From Rhodoblastus sp964425315 (lineage in GTDB: Bacteria > Pseudomonadota > Alphaproteobacteria > Rhizobiales > Beijerinckiaceae): a DNA stretch of 42,896 nucleotides. This document shows, piece after piece, positions 26,624 to 35,902 of this stretch. The translations under genes were made by a program, and so were the position numbers. Every line of letters starts with the position of its first letter. Within the stretch, counting starts at the first letter, position 1. The stretch is from NCBI GenBank assembly GCA_964425315.1, contig CAYRNB010000021.1, positions 1 through 42,896 on the forward strand. Reading direction: 5' to 3'. The notes under the pieces are model-generated. The model had not been told where the DNA came from and did no database searches. It saw only the letters and a list, made by a program, of their open reading frames with translations.

Positions 26624-29074
26624 TCACACGTCCAAATTCGCCACGTTCAGCGCATTGTCCTGAATGAATTCGCGGCGCGGCTCGACCACGTCGCCCATCA
26701 GTTTGACGAACAAATCCTCGGCCTCGTCCCCTTCCCTGATCCGCACCTGCAGGAGCGAGCGGGCGTCGCGGTCGAGCGTCGTTTCCCAAAGCTGTTCGGG
26801 ATTCATTTCGCCCAAACCTTTGTAGCGCTGCTGGGTCACGCCCTTGCCGCCAGCGGCGAGAATGGCGTCAAGCAGGGCGGTCGGGCCGTTGATCTGCGTC
26901 TCCTCGCCCCTGCGCAGCAGAACCGCCGGCTGGGCATAGGTCTGGCGCAGGTTTTGGGCGTGCTCGTCGAGACGGCGCGCTTCGGCGGAAGCGAGCAGGC
27001 CGGCGTCGAGGACGAAAACCTGTTTCACCCCGCGCAATTCGCGGGACAGGACATAGCCGCCGACTTCCACCCGGCCCGTCCAGCCGCGTTCAATCTCGTC
27101 GGCGAGCGCGTCGAGCCGCGCCGCGATTTCGCCCGCGCGCGCCTCGGCTTCTTCGTCGGTCACGCTGGAAAGCGGTTTGAGCGCCCCGGCGATCGCCGCC
27201 TGTTCGACCGCGCATTTGTTGTAGCGGTTGTGCAACTGTCCCAGCACATGGCGGACGAGGCGCGCCTCGTCGACCAGGGCGCGCAGGTCGGCGCCGGCGC
27301 GCTCCTCGCCCGACGCCAGACGCAAAACCGCGCCCTCGACGCCATTGCCGGCAAGATAGTCGTCCATCGCCTTTTCGTCCTTGAGATATTGTTCGGACGA
27401 GCCGCGCTTGACCTTATAGAGCGGCGGCTGGGCGATATAGAGATAGCCGTTTTCGATCAGCGGCCGCATCTGGCGATAGAAGAAGGTGAGCAGCAGGGTG
27501 CGGATGTGCGAGCCGTCCACATCCGCGTCGGTCATGACGATAATCTTGTGGTAGCGCAGTTTGTCGAGATTGAATTCGTCCGCGCCTATGCCGGCGCCGA
27601 GCGCCGTGATCAAAGTGCCGATCTGCTCGCTCGACAGCATTTTGTCGAAACGCGCCCTTTCGACATTGAGAATTTTGCCGCGCAACGGAAGAACCGCCTG
27701 ATATTCGCGCGCGCGTCCCTGCTTGGCCGAGCCGCCGGCGGAATCGCCCTCGACGATGAAGAGTTCCGCCTTGGCCGGGTCGCGCTCCTGGCAGTCGGCG
27801 AGTTTGCCGGGCAGATTGGCGACGTCGAGCGCCCCCTTGCGCCGCGTCAGTTCGCGCGCCTTGCGCGCCGCCTCGCGCGCGGAGGCCGCCTCGACCACTT
27901 TGCCCACCACCGTCTTGGCCTCGGCGGGATTTTCCTCCAGCCATTGGCTCAAAGCCTCGTTGACAATGTTCTCGACCACCGGCCGCACTTCCGAGGACAC
28001 CAATTTGTCCTTGGTCTGCGACGAGAATTTCGGATCGGGCGCCTTTACCGACAGAACGCAGGTCAGGCCCTCGCGGCAATCCTCGCCGGTCAGATCGACC
28101 TTTTCCTTCTTTGTAAGGCCGGAGCTTTCCGCATAGGAGGTGACCTGACGGGTCAGGGCGGCGCGAAAGCCCGCGAGATGCGTGCCGCCGTCGCGCTGCG
28201 GGATGTTGTTGGTGAAAGCCAGCACGTTCTCGTGATAGGAATCGTTCCACCACAGGGCCGCTTCGACCGTAATGCCGTCGCGTTCGCCGCGCATCAGCAC
28301 CGGCTTGCCGATCAGCGGCGATTTGGCGCGGTCGAGATAGCGCACGAAAGCTTCCAGCCCGCCTTCATAATAAAGCGTCTCGACCTTGGTTTCGGCGTGG
28401 CGCGCGTCGGTCAGCACGATATGGACGCCGGAATTGAGAAAGGCGAGTTCGCGCAGCCGGTGTTCGATGGTGGAATAGTCGAATTCGGTCTGAGAAAAAG
28501 TTTCCGCGCTCGGCGTGAAAGTGACGGAGGTGCCGCGCTTGGGCTTGCCGTCTTCAAGCGGCGCCTCGCCCACCACTTTGAGCGGCGCCACGGCGTCGCC
28601 AAGGGCGAATGAGATTTCGTGCTCCAGCCCATCCCGCCAGATGCGCAGGATCAAAGTGGATGAGAGAGCGTTGACGACCGAGACGCCGACGCCGTGCAGA
28701 CCGCCCGAAACCTTGTAGGAATTCTGGTCGAATTTCCCGCCGGCGTGGAGCTGGGTCATGATGACTTCGGCGGCGGAAACCCCCTCTTCCGGATGCAGGC
28801 CGGTGGGAATGCCGCGGCCATTGTCGGTGACGGTGCAGGAACCGTCGGGATCCAGCGTGACCGTGACGCGCGTGGCGTAGCCGGCGAGCGCCTCGTCGAT
28901 GGCGTTGTCCACCACTTCATAGACCATGTGGTGCAGGCCCGAGCCGTCGTCGGTGTCGCCGATATACATGCCCGGCCGTTTGCGCACGGCGTCGAGGCCG
29001 CGCAGGACCTTGATCGATCCGGCGCCGTAATCTTGCATTTTCTGGTCGGGAGCTTTGTCGTCCTTGGCGGTCAA
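26624..29074 (-). CDS. gyrB: DNA gyrase subunit B
   Basis: ATPase subunit of gyrase, which introduces negative supercoils with GyrA. The GHKL ATPase domain has VLRGLDAVRKRPGMYIGD, EVVDNAIDEALAGY and GLHGVGVSVVNALS. The TOPRIM domain carries LFIVEGDSAGGSAKQGR and IVMTDADVDGSHIRTLLL. The C-terminus has QQRYKGLGEMNPEQLWET. I place the start at TTG 29074: AAGGA lies nine bases before it, and the upstream in-frame ATG at 29128 overlaps a likely -10 box and would add a non-conserved stretch. That gives 816 residues, close to the usual 800-815. The same strand carries the LpoA-like gene 120 bases upstream. Confidence 0.95.
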   Translation of the reverse strand: MTAKDDKAPDQKMQDYGAGSIKVLRGLDAVRKRPGMYIGDTDDGSGLHHMVYEVVDNAIDEALAGYATRVTVTLDPDGSCTVTDNGRGIPTGLHPEEGVSAAEVIMTQLHAGGKFDQNSYKVSGGLHGVGVSVVNALSSTLILRIWRDGLEHEISFALGDAVAPLKVVGEAPLEDGKPKRGTSVTFTPSAETFSQTEFDYSTIEHRLRELAFLNSGVHIVLTDARHAETKVETLYYEGGLEAFVRYLDRAKSPLIGKPVLMRGERDGITVEAALWWNDSYHENVLAFTNNIPQRDGGTHLAGFRAALTRQVTSYAESSGLTKKEKVDLTGEDCREGLTCVLSVKAPDPKFSSQTKDKLVSSEVRPVVENIVNEALSQWLEENPAEAKTVVGKVVEAASAREAARKARELTRRKGALDVANLPGKLADCQERDPAKAELFIVEGDSAGGSAKQGRAREYQAVLPLRGKILNVERARFDKMLSSEQIGTLITALGAGIGADEFNLDKLRYHKIIVMTDADVDGSHIRTLLLTFFYRQMRPLIENGYLYIAQPPLYKVKRGSSEQYLKDEKAMDDYLAGNGVEGAVLRLASGEERAGADLRALVDEARLVRHVLGQLHNRYNKCAVEQAAIAGALKPLSSVTDEEAEARAGEIAARLDALADEIERGWTGRVEVGGYVLSRELRGVKQVFVLDAGLLASAEARRLDEHAQNLRQTYAQPAVLLRRGEETQINGPTALLDAILAAGGKGVTQQRYKGLGEMNPEQLWETTLDRDARSLLQVRIREGDEAEDLFVKLMGDVVEPRREFIQDNALNVANLDV

Positions 29075-29123
29075 TACAAAAATTCCTTCAGCCGGGCGAA
29101 CCCAAGCGTTGATTCGAACCCGC

Positions 29124-29129
29124 ATCATA
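29124..29129 (-). promoter_or_regulatory. Possible -10 box of gyrB
   Basis: TATGAT (minus strand) matches the -10 consensus in five of six positions and lies about 50 bases before the proposed TTG start of gyrB. No good -35 is seen at normal spacing, so the promoter is tentative. If real, it excludes the ATG at 29128 as start. Confidence 0.3.
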
Positions 29130-29194
29130 GCGACAATTCAGGCGAAAAGACGCGAGCATAGCCGCTTTTCCGCCCCCGGCCCGGCGGCGGCGCC

Positions 29195-30418
29195 TCAGGC
29201 GCCCGAGAGCGTCCGCGGCGCGGGAGAGAGCACCGTCGTTGCGCCGTTATTCACCTGCAGAACGGCAAGGGCGCGCTGATTGGCGCCGTTGGGCTTGAAG
29301 CGGAACACGCCGTCCGCGCCATTGAAGCCGCTCGGCTTGGTCAAAACCGCCGCGCTGAAGGGATTTGCGCCCTGGTTGCGCGCGAGCGCCGCCGCCAATG
29401 ACACGGAATCATAGGCGAGCGTCGCGACGCGGCTCGGATCCGAGTTGAATTTGGCGCGATAGCGCTTGGCGAAAGCCTCAAAACCGGCATTGTCCGGCGC
29501 CGCGAACCAGGCGCCCTGCAGCGCCGGCAGGCTCAGAACGCGCGCATCGTTCCACAGGCCGGTTCCGAGAATCTGCAGGCGCCGGGAATCGATGCCTTTG
29601 GCGCTGAGCGCCTTGGCCACCGCCGGCATAGCGGATGCTTGTTCGGGTATGAACAGGGAATCGATCTGGCTTCCTAGCCCAGCGACTTGCGCGACGGCGG
29701 CGGCGGCCCCGCCCGGCTTATAACGCTCGATCAAGGCCACCCGCATGTTGCGTCGCGCCGCCTCCTGCTGCAGCGCGCCGACCGCGACATTGGCGTATTC
29801 GTTTTCCGGCGCTATGACGGCGATGGACCTTTTGCCGTGGTCGGCGGCGTAATCGACGATGCGATTGACATAGCTTTGGACGAGGAACGAGAGGAGGTAG
29901 ACGCCGGGCCGCGCCACCGAAATGTCGGTGGAGTAGGCGATGATCGGCGTGCCCGCGGCGCGCGCAACGCCTGCTGCGGCGCTCACGTCGCTGGCGAAGA
30001 GCGGCCCCAAAATCAGTTGGGCGCCCTGGGTCTCAGCGTCCTGGGCCGCGGCGCGCGCGCCGTCTGGAGTCGAATTATCGTCCTTGACCAGAAGCGTAAT
30101 GTTGTTGGCGCCATATTCGGCGATGGCCAGGGCCGCGGCGTTGCGCAGGGATTGGCCAACGACGTTCGGCCCCGCGCCCTGCGTGAGAGGCAGGATGAGC
30201 GCGACCTTGACCGGGCCGGAACCGATCGCTCCGCCGTTTTGCGGGCCGGGAAGCGTCGAGGATTGGACCGGTGTGGTCGGCGCGGCGAGACTGTCGTCGT
30301 GCGAACCGGAGCCCAGTCCCGGAGCGTAGCAGCCGGAAATCGCAACCAGCAAGGCGCAAGCGGCGAGCCGGCCGAACATGCGGCGCGCAGAGCCCGAAAC
30401 GATCGATCCCATAAGCAA
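29195..30418 (-). CDS. LpoA-like penicillin-binding protein activator lipoprotein
   Basis: A lipoprotein of about 407 residues with a lipobox near residue 30 (LLVAISGC), a low-complexity linker, and a type-1 periplasmic-binding fold (VKVALILPLTQGAGPNVVGQ, LLVKDDNSTPDGARAAAQ, LILGPLFASDVSAAAGVARA). In gammaproteobacteria LpoA activates PBP1a from the outer membrane; alphaproteobacterial homologues adjacent to rsmI carry this name and may do the same. It is divergent from rsmI across 210 bases, a widely conserved pairing. The TTG at 30418 has GGAG six bases upstream; the ATGs at 30412 and 30379 are alternatives and would still leave a usable signal peptide. Branched-chain amino-acid binding proteins share the fold, but the context favours LpoA. 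Confidence 0.85.
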   Translation of the reverse strand: MLMGSIVSGSARRMFGRLAACALLVAISGCYAPGLGSGSHDDSLAAPTTPVQSSTLPGPQNGGAIGSGPVKVALILPLTQGAGPNVVGQSLRNAAALAIAEYGANNITLLVKDDNSTPDGARAAAQDAETQGAQLILGPLFASDVSAAAGVARAAGTPIIAYSTDISVARPGVYLLSFLVQSYVNRIVDYAADHGKRSIAVIAPENEYANVAVGALQQEAARRNMRVALIERYKPGGAAAAVAQVAGLGSQIDSLFIPEQASAMPAVAKALSAKGIDSRRLQILGTGLWNDARVLSLPALQGAWFAAPDNAGFEAFAKRYRAKFNSDPSRVATLAYDSVSLAAALARNQGANPFSAAVLTKPSGFNGADGVFRFKPNGANQRALAVLQVNNGATTVLSPAPRTLSGA

Positions 30419-30628
30419 TTTCTTCTCCGCCCCCCACGCGCCGCCGCAAAAGAGAGGCGACTCGGCTTGATAGACCGGCGTTAACCAGTCTTACGGCATC
30501 GGCGCCGCCATTGGCAACATGAAGCTGGGGATAGGCGCCTGCCGCGTCGATCGCGCCTTGCCGCAACCGCAGCGCCGCTCTATCGGTTAATGGATAATAA
30601 GGGAAAATAAAAAGGAGAGGGGCGCGCC

Positions 30629-31567
30629 ATGGCCCATTTCAAGCCGCATCCGCCGCCCGCCGCGCCACCCCCCCATGATGCTTCATTCGTCGCCTTCGGC
30701 CTGCGCGCCGAAGCCGAGCCCATCGCGCCCGGCCTGCATGTCGTCGCGACGCCGATCGGCAATCTTCGCGACATCACCTTGCGCGCCCTGGCGACTCTCG
30801 CCGCGGCGGATGCGGTCGTCGCCGAGGACACGAGGGTGAGCCGCGCCCTTCTCGCCCATTACGGCGTCGCCACGCCGCTGATCGCCTATCACGAGCACAA
30901 TGCCGTCGCCATGCGGCCCATTCTCATAGCGCGGTTGAAGAAAGGCGATAAGCTCGCCCTGATTTCCGACGCCGGCACGCCGCTCGTCTCCGATCCCGGC
31001 TACAAGCTGGTGGCCGACGCCTTGGCGGAAAACATTCCGGTCACCGCCGCGCCCGGCGCCTCCGCGGTCCTGACTGGCCTGGTCGTCGCGGGCCTGCCGA
31101 CCGACCGGTTCTTTTTCGAAGGATTTCTGCCCGCCAGAAGCGGCGCGCGGCGCGCCCGCATCGCCGAACTCGCCGCCATTCCCGGCACGCTCGTCCTGTT
31201 CGAATCGCCGCGCCGACTCGCCGAAACCTTGACCGATCTCGCCGCCGTGCTGGGACCGCGACAGGCGGCGGTGGCGCGCGAACTGACCAAGCACTTCGAA
31301 TCCGTGCGGCGCGGCGGGCTCGACGCCCTCGCCGCGGAATATCAGGACAAAGGACCGCCGAAAGGAGAGATCGTCGTGCTGGTGGCCCCGCCCGGCGAGG
31401 CGGCCCAAGAACTCGCCGGCGAAATTCTCGACGAAAAAATTCGCGCCGCCCTGGAAAAATACTCGCTCAAGGACGCTTCCGACGTCGTCGCCGCCGAAAC
31501 CGGCCAGAGACGCCGCAAAATCTACGCAAGGGCGCTGGAAATCGCCGGCGGATCGAAAGGGGAATGA
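30629..31567 (+). CDS. rsmI: 16S rRNA (cytidine(1402)-2'-O)-methyltransferase
   Basis: SAM-dependent methyltransferase that modifies the 2'-O of C1402 in 16S rRNA at the ribosomal P site. The 312-residue product has the tetrapyrrole-methylase-like fold with VVATPIGNLRDITLRAL, AEDTRVSRALLAHYGV, LISDAGTPLVSDPGYKLV and GLPTDRFFFEGFLPARSG. GGAGAGG precedes the ATG. It overlaps yraN by four bases (ATGA), as in many proteobacteria. Promoter elements should lie in the AT-rich patch just before the start (TTAATGGATAATAAGG), but I find no paired -35. Confidence 0.95.
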   Translation: MAHFKPHPPPAAPPPHDASFVAFGLRAEAEPIAPGLHVVATPIGNLRDITLRALATLAAADAVVAEDTRVSRALLAHYGVATPLIAYHEHNAVAMRPILIARLKKGDKLALISDAGTPLVSDPGYKLVADALAENIPVTAAPGASAVLTGLVVAGLPTDRFFFEGFLPARSGARRARIAELAAIPGTLVLFESPRRLAETLTDLAAVLGPRQAAVARELTKHFESVRRGGLDALAAEYQDKGPPKGEIVVLVAPPGEAAQELAGEILDEKIRAALEKYSLKDASDVVAAETGQRRRKIYARALEIAGGSKGE

Positions 31568-31935
31568 GGCGCGAGCGGCAAAAGGCCCGGAATTACGGCT
31601 TGCGCGCCGAAACTTTGGCGGCGCTGGCGCTGCGGCTGAAATTCTACAAAATTCTCGCCCGCAATTTCGTCGCTCCCGGCGGCGAGATCGACCTGATCGT
31701 CCGGCGCGGCGGCATTCTGGCCTTTGTCGAGGTCAAGGCGCGCCCCACGCTCGACGAGGCGCGTTCTTCCATCGGCGCGACCAAGGCGGCGCGGATTTCG
31801 CGCGCCGCGCGGGCCTGGCTCGGCGCCAATCCTCAGGCGGTCGGCCATTCCTTTCGTGGCGACGCAATGTTCGTCGCGCCAGGAACGTGGCCGCGCCATG
31901 TCGAGGCGGCCTTCGACCTCGATCTTTTCGCCTGA
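31564..31935 (+). CDS. yraN: UPF0102 (YraN) family nuclease-fold protein
   Basis: A 123-residue protein of the YraN family, which has a PD-(D/E)xK nuclease-like fold and no established role. The signature region is GGEIDLIVRRGGILAFVEVKAR (key residues: E and D of EID, then E and K of EVK). It also shows the N-terminal GLRAETLAALALRLKFYKIL. Its ATG overlaps the rsmI stop, so it is translationally coupled to rsmI. In many alphaproteobacteria the glutathione synthetase gene gshB follows; here rpmF follows instead after 149 bases. Confidence 0.92.
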   Translation: MRRERQKARNYGLRAETLAALALRLKFYKILARNFVAPGGEIDLIVRRGGILAFVEVKARPTLDEARSSIGATKAARISRAARAWLGANPQAVGHSFRGDAMFVAPGTWPRHVEAAFDLDLFA

Positions 31936-32084
31936 CTCGGGCGCAGCAGGCGCAAGGCCGATTTTTCCGGCGCGAGGCTAGCAATTTGCCGCTTTTGCTT
32001 GTATGAGACGGCCTCTCGATTTTTTCGCGCGTCTCTTCGCGGCCCCGCGGGCCCCGGGCGCGGCGGCGCGACCGGAGTGATGAA

Positions 32085-32273
32085 ATGGCTGTTCCGAAAA
32101 GAAAAACCTCGCCGATGAAGCGCGGCTTCCGCCGTTCCGCCGACGCGCTCGCCGCGCCGACCTATGTGGAAGACAAGGATTCGGGCGAATTGCGCCGTCC
32201 CCACCATGTCGATCTCAAGACCGGCATGTACAGGGGCCGCCAGATCCTGACGATCAAGTCCAAGGAGGACTGA
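32085..32273 (+). CDS. rpmF: 50S ribosomal protein L32
   Basis: A 62-residue ribosomal protein of the alphaproteobacterial L32 type, beginning MAVPKRKTSPMKRGFRRSAD and continuing with TYVEDKDSGELRRPHH. Zinc-binding cysteines are absent, as usual in this lineage. GGAG stands seven bases before the ATG. A strong terminator follows at 32296-32320. In many relatives rpmF precedes plsX or follows mtgA; neither is here. Confidence 0.97.
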   Translation: MAVPKRKTSPMKRGFRRSADALAAPTYVEDKDSGELRRPHHVDLKTGMYRGRQILTIKSKED

Positions 32274-32295
32274 CCTCGGGCTTTGTGCCTGTCTG

Positions 32296-32320
32296 AAAGG
32301 CCGGGCCCCGCCCGGCCTTT
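32296..32320. terminator. Intrinsic terminator shared by rpmF and the endonuclease gene
   Basis: AAAGGCCGGGC and GCCCGGCCTTT form a perfect 11-bp stem around a CCC loop, followed by TTTTC on the plus strand and preceded by A residues that become U on the minus strand. It touches the stop of the convergent endonuclease gene (32321) and lies 22 bases after the rpmF stop, so it can serve both directions. Confidence 0.88.
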
Positions 32321-33337
32321 TCAATTGTCGGCGCCCACATCGGGCACGAGCATTCTTCGCAGCGGAATCTGCTTGCGGAAATTGAGGTCGAGCCCGTCGT
32401 AATATTTCTCGATCAGGCTGACCAGTTCGACGCCGTCCACCAGTTTCAGATTGCCCTTGGTTCGTGCGAAAACCTGCGCCGCGGCGGTATAGCCGCCGGT
32501 GGCGATGAATATGCCGACGTCGCGCTCGTGGATCATGGCGTAAAACGCCTTGACCAGATCGGGGCCGATATTGCCGTCCTGCGCCTTGACCTGGATTTTC
32601 AGGATCGGCGGCTCGATGCCGAGTTCGTCGCGATGGGCGATCACGTCGATGCCGTCGTCCCGCACCGCGCGAGTGGCGTGGGCGTTATAGCCCATGGCGC
32701 GGAAGAGATCGGCGACGAAAGGCTCGAGCGGAAATCCCTTCAGATCGGCCTTGATCTTCTTCGAAATGAAATCCTTGGTGGTTTCAGCGATGTCGCGGGC
32801 GACGCTCGCTTGCGTATCGTCCTCGTTCAGGGCCGAGAGCTTGTCGGCGCCGGCGCCGCCGGGCCGCTCGAAACGGCGGATGAATTCGGAGGCGAAATTG
32901 CGCACTTCGAAGAGCGTCAGGACCGAGCCGAGCTCATAGAGCGCGCCTTGCGAAAAAACGTCGCGGCTCAGAGCATTCAGCCAGCGCGCGCCGCGCCGGT
33001 GGGGAAAAGCGGGATTGGCGTCGCGGTCGTAAATGTAGGGCGTGGAAATCTCGCCCCATAGAAGCGTGCGGTCGATCTTGCGCGGATAGATCACCCGGTC
33101 GCCGATCTTCATTTCATGGACGAAGCGGAACAATTGCCCCGCCTGGATCGGCACGGCCGAGGGCTTCACCTCGCTGCTTTGCGAAAATGCGTCCTTGAAG
33201 GCGGTGCGCTGGGCCGGCAGGAGGCTGACGTCGCGATCGACATCGAGGAAGCCGACGGCGATCTGCCCTTTTTCGATGAAGAGCGGGTCCGCCTCGCTGT
33301 CGCCGCCGGCGCGGATCGCCCAGACTCGATATGTCAT
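32321..33337 (-). CDS. Mrr-type restriction endonuclease (orphan)
   Basis: A 338-residue protein. The C-terminal half is an Mrr-cat PD-(D/E)xK nuclease with DDGIDVIAH (D231) and LKIQVKAQDG (Q249, K251). The N-terminal part starts MTYRVWAIRAGGDSEADPLF and includes IGDRVIYPRKIDRTLLWGE, resembling a PUA/EVE-like recognition domain as in COG4127 proteins. No methylase or specificity subunit is nearby, which suits a modification-dependent (type IV-like) enzyme. ATG 33337 is chosen because a terminator hairpin (33356-33375) lies within the longer upstream frame (to 33457). A phage-defence role is inferred. Confidence 0.82.
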   Translation of the reverse strand: MTYRVWAIRAGGDSEADPLFIEKGQIAVGFLDVDRDVSLLPAQRTAFKDAFSQSSEVKPSAVPIQAGQLFRFVHEMKIGDRVIYPRKIDRTLLWGEISTPYIYDRDANPAFPHRRGARWLNALSRDVFSQGALYELGSVLTLFEVRNFASEFIRRFERPGGAGADKLSALNEDDTQASVARDIAETTKDFISKKIKADLKGFPLEPFVADLFRAMGYNAHATRAVRDDGIDVIAHRDELGIEPPILKIQVKAQDGNIGPDLVKAFYAMIHERDVGIFIATGGYTAAAQVFARTKGNLKLVDGVELVSLIEKYYDGLDLNFRKQIPLRRMLVPDVGADN

Positions 33338-33346
33338 GGCCAGCCC

Positions 33347-33375
33347 AAAAAGAAACGGCCGGGGTTTCCCGGCCG
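33347..33375 (-). terminator. Terminator of the phaB transcript
   Basis: The stem CGGCCGGG/CCCGGCCG (33356-33363 with 33368-33375) has a four-base loop and, reading on the minus strand, is followed by TTTCTTTTT (33347-33355). It lies 142 bases after the phaB stop and just before the endonuclease start, so it should insulate the two. Confidence 0.75.
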
Positions 33376-33517
33376 CAAAAATCGTTCTCGGCGTATCGCC
33401 GCGTCGTGGACGCAGCTTTCGCCGGTATGTTTCTTGGGGCCTGACCCGGAAAGTCAAGCTTAAGGCGCCTTGAACCGCGGCGCCAGCCTCAAAGTCGCGC
33501 GCCGCGGAAATTGCGCG

Positions 33518-34243
33518 TCAGACCATATACTGGCCGCCATTGGCGGAAATGGTCGAGCCGGTGATGAAACCGGCGTCGTCGGCGGCCAGGAAGACCACGG
33601 CGCGGGCGATTTCCTCCGGCTCGCCAAGGCGGCCGACCGGGATATGCGGCAGGATCGCCTTTTCCAGCACCGCGGGATCGATCGCCCTGACCATTTCGGT
33701 GCCGATATAGCCGGGACAGATGGCGTTGACGGTGATGCCGGCGCGCGCGCCTTCCTGCGCCAGAGCCTTGACGAAGCCGATGTCGCCGGCCTTGGACGCC
33801 GAATAATTCACCTGGCCCATTTGGCCCTTCTGGCCATTGACCGAGGAAATGCACACGATGCGGCCGAATTTGCGGGCGCGCATGCCTTCCCAGACCGGCC
33901 GGGTCATGTTGAACAGAGAGTTCAGATTGGTGTTGATGACCGCGTACCATTGCTCCTTGGTCATCTTGTGGAACATGCCGTCCTTGGTGATGCCGGCGTT
34001 GTTCACGAGAACGTCCACCGGGCCGAGCTCGGCTTCCACCTTGGCGACGCCGGCGGCGCAGGCGTCAAAATCGGAAACGTCCCACTTGTAGACATTGATG
34101 CCGGTTTCGGCGTGGAAGGCGTTGGCGGCGGCGTCATTGCCGGCGTAAGAGGCGGCCACCTTGTAGCCCGCCGCCTTCAGCGCCTTGGAAATGGCGGCGC
34201 CAATGCCGCGCGTGCCGCCGGTGACGATTGCAACTCGAGACAT
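33518..34243 (-). CDS. phaB: Acetoacetyl-CoA reductase (PhaB/PhbB)
   Basis: NADPH-dependent short-chain dehydrogenase that reduces acetoacetyl-CoA to (R)-3-hydroxybutyryl-CoA, the monomer for PHB. The 241-residue product has the cofactor motif VTGGTRGIGAAI, NNAG in VDVLVNNAGITKDGMF, and the catalytic SSVNGQKGQMGQVNYSASKA with the YxxxK pair. The match to PhaB is very close, including GGQYMV at the end. GGGGG precedes the ATG. It lies downstream of phaA but has a separate promoter candidate in the 206-base gap and its own terminator. Confidence 0.97.
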   Translation of the reverse strand: MSRVAIVTGGTRGIGAAISKALKAAGYKVAASYAGNDAAANAFHAETGINVYKWDVSDFDACAAGVAKVEAELGPVDVLVNNAGITKDGMFHKMTKEQWYAVINTNLNSLFNMTRPVWEGMRARKFGRIVCISSVNGQKGQMGQVNYSASKAGDIGFVKALAQEGARAGITVNAICPGYIGTEMVRAIDPAVLEKAILPHIPVGRLGEPEEIARAVVFLAADDAGFITGSTISANGGQYMV

Positions 34244-34351
34244 GTTTCCCCCTAAAAGTTTCGGCTGCGCTTTTCCCGTCGCAGTTCGAGGTTGGCGTTA
34301 GAGCGCGCTCGCCAGTCCGAAGCCGCGCGCTCCGTTAACTCGTTGTTTTGA

Positions 34352-34379
34352 AGTATATCCTCGCCGAAAAGTCTCTCAA
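34352..34379 (-). promoter_or_regulatory. Sigma-70-type promoter of phaB
   Basis: On the minus strand TTGAGA (34374-34379) and TATACT (34352-34357) are 16 bases apart, each matching consensus in five of six positions. The element sits in the phaA-phaB gap, about 110 bases before the phaB ATG, which allows phaB to be transcribed independently of phaA. Confidence 0.6.
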
Positions 34380-34405
34380 CTTTCCGGAAGCAGGCTCAGG
34401 AGGCC

Positions 34406-34429
34406 CGCCGGCCGTTTTCGCGGCCGGCG
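34406..34429. other. GC-rich hairpin after phaA
   Basis: CGCCGGCCG and CGGCCGGCG (nine-base perfect arms) enclose TTTTCG, 20 bases after the phaA stop. No T-run follows on the minus strand, so it may act as an RNA 3'-end stabiliser or a weak terminator rather than a classic one. Confidence 0.5.
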
Positions 34430-34449
34430 CGCGTTAAAGGGCGGAAAAT

Positions 34450-35625
<1,176 letters not shown>

Positions 35626-35778
35626 GGGCAATTCCTCCGGAAGGCCGCTCGGGGCGGCAAACGAAAACCTTTGGCGATTTTGGCCTACTTTGACCATTTC
35701 GGCGCCCGCGCGGTCAAGGCGCCAGACGCTTCTTGTCATGCTCTTTTGGTTGTAGTGCGATAGCCCAAGGCGAAATAT

Positions 35779-35823
35779 TTGTCGACAAGCTGCTTTGCCT
35801 TTGCGCAAACAACAGCGTATCGT
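35779..35823 (+). promoter_or_regulatory. phaR promoter with two palindromic operator candidates
   Basis: TTGCCT (35795-35800) and TATCGT (35818-35823) are 17 bases apart, facing phaR. In the spacer lies the perfect palindrome TTTGCGCAAA (35800-35809). A second perfect palindrome, TTGTCGACAA (35779-35788), is centred 21 bases upstream, on the same helix face. PhaR proteins of this group bind TGC-rich palindromes and repress their own gene, so autoregulation is plausible. Confidence 0.55.
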
Positions 35824-35875
35824 GGCGAAATTGGGCGGGACTCGCCCCATTTACCGCGAGGAGGGCGGCGGCGGC

Positions 35876-35902
35876 ATGCGCCGCGACTGCGCATGGACAT
35901 GA
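35876..35902 (+). CDS. Possible eight-codon leader ORF before phaR
   Basis: ATG at 35876, encoding MRRDCAWT, follows GAGGAGGG by 10 bases and stops with TGA at 35900-35902. That TGA overlaps the in-frame phaR ATG at 35899 as ATGA. The arrangement would let ribosomes terminate and restart on phaR. No homology can be judged at this length, and it may be chance. Confidence 0.35.
   Translation: MRRDCAWT

Noticed and set aside
29101..29130. GGTTCGAATC on the minus strand resembling a tRNA T-arm
   Set aside because: The flanking bases do not form the five-base T-stem and no anticodon or acceptor stem is present.
33338..33457. Upstream extension of the Mrr-type gene
   Set aside because: A GC-rich hairpin with a T-run (33347-33375) sits in this segment and the extra residues are not family-like, so translation from 33457 is unlikely.
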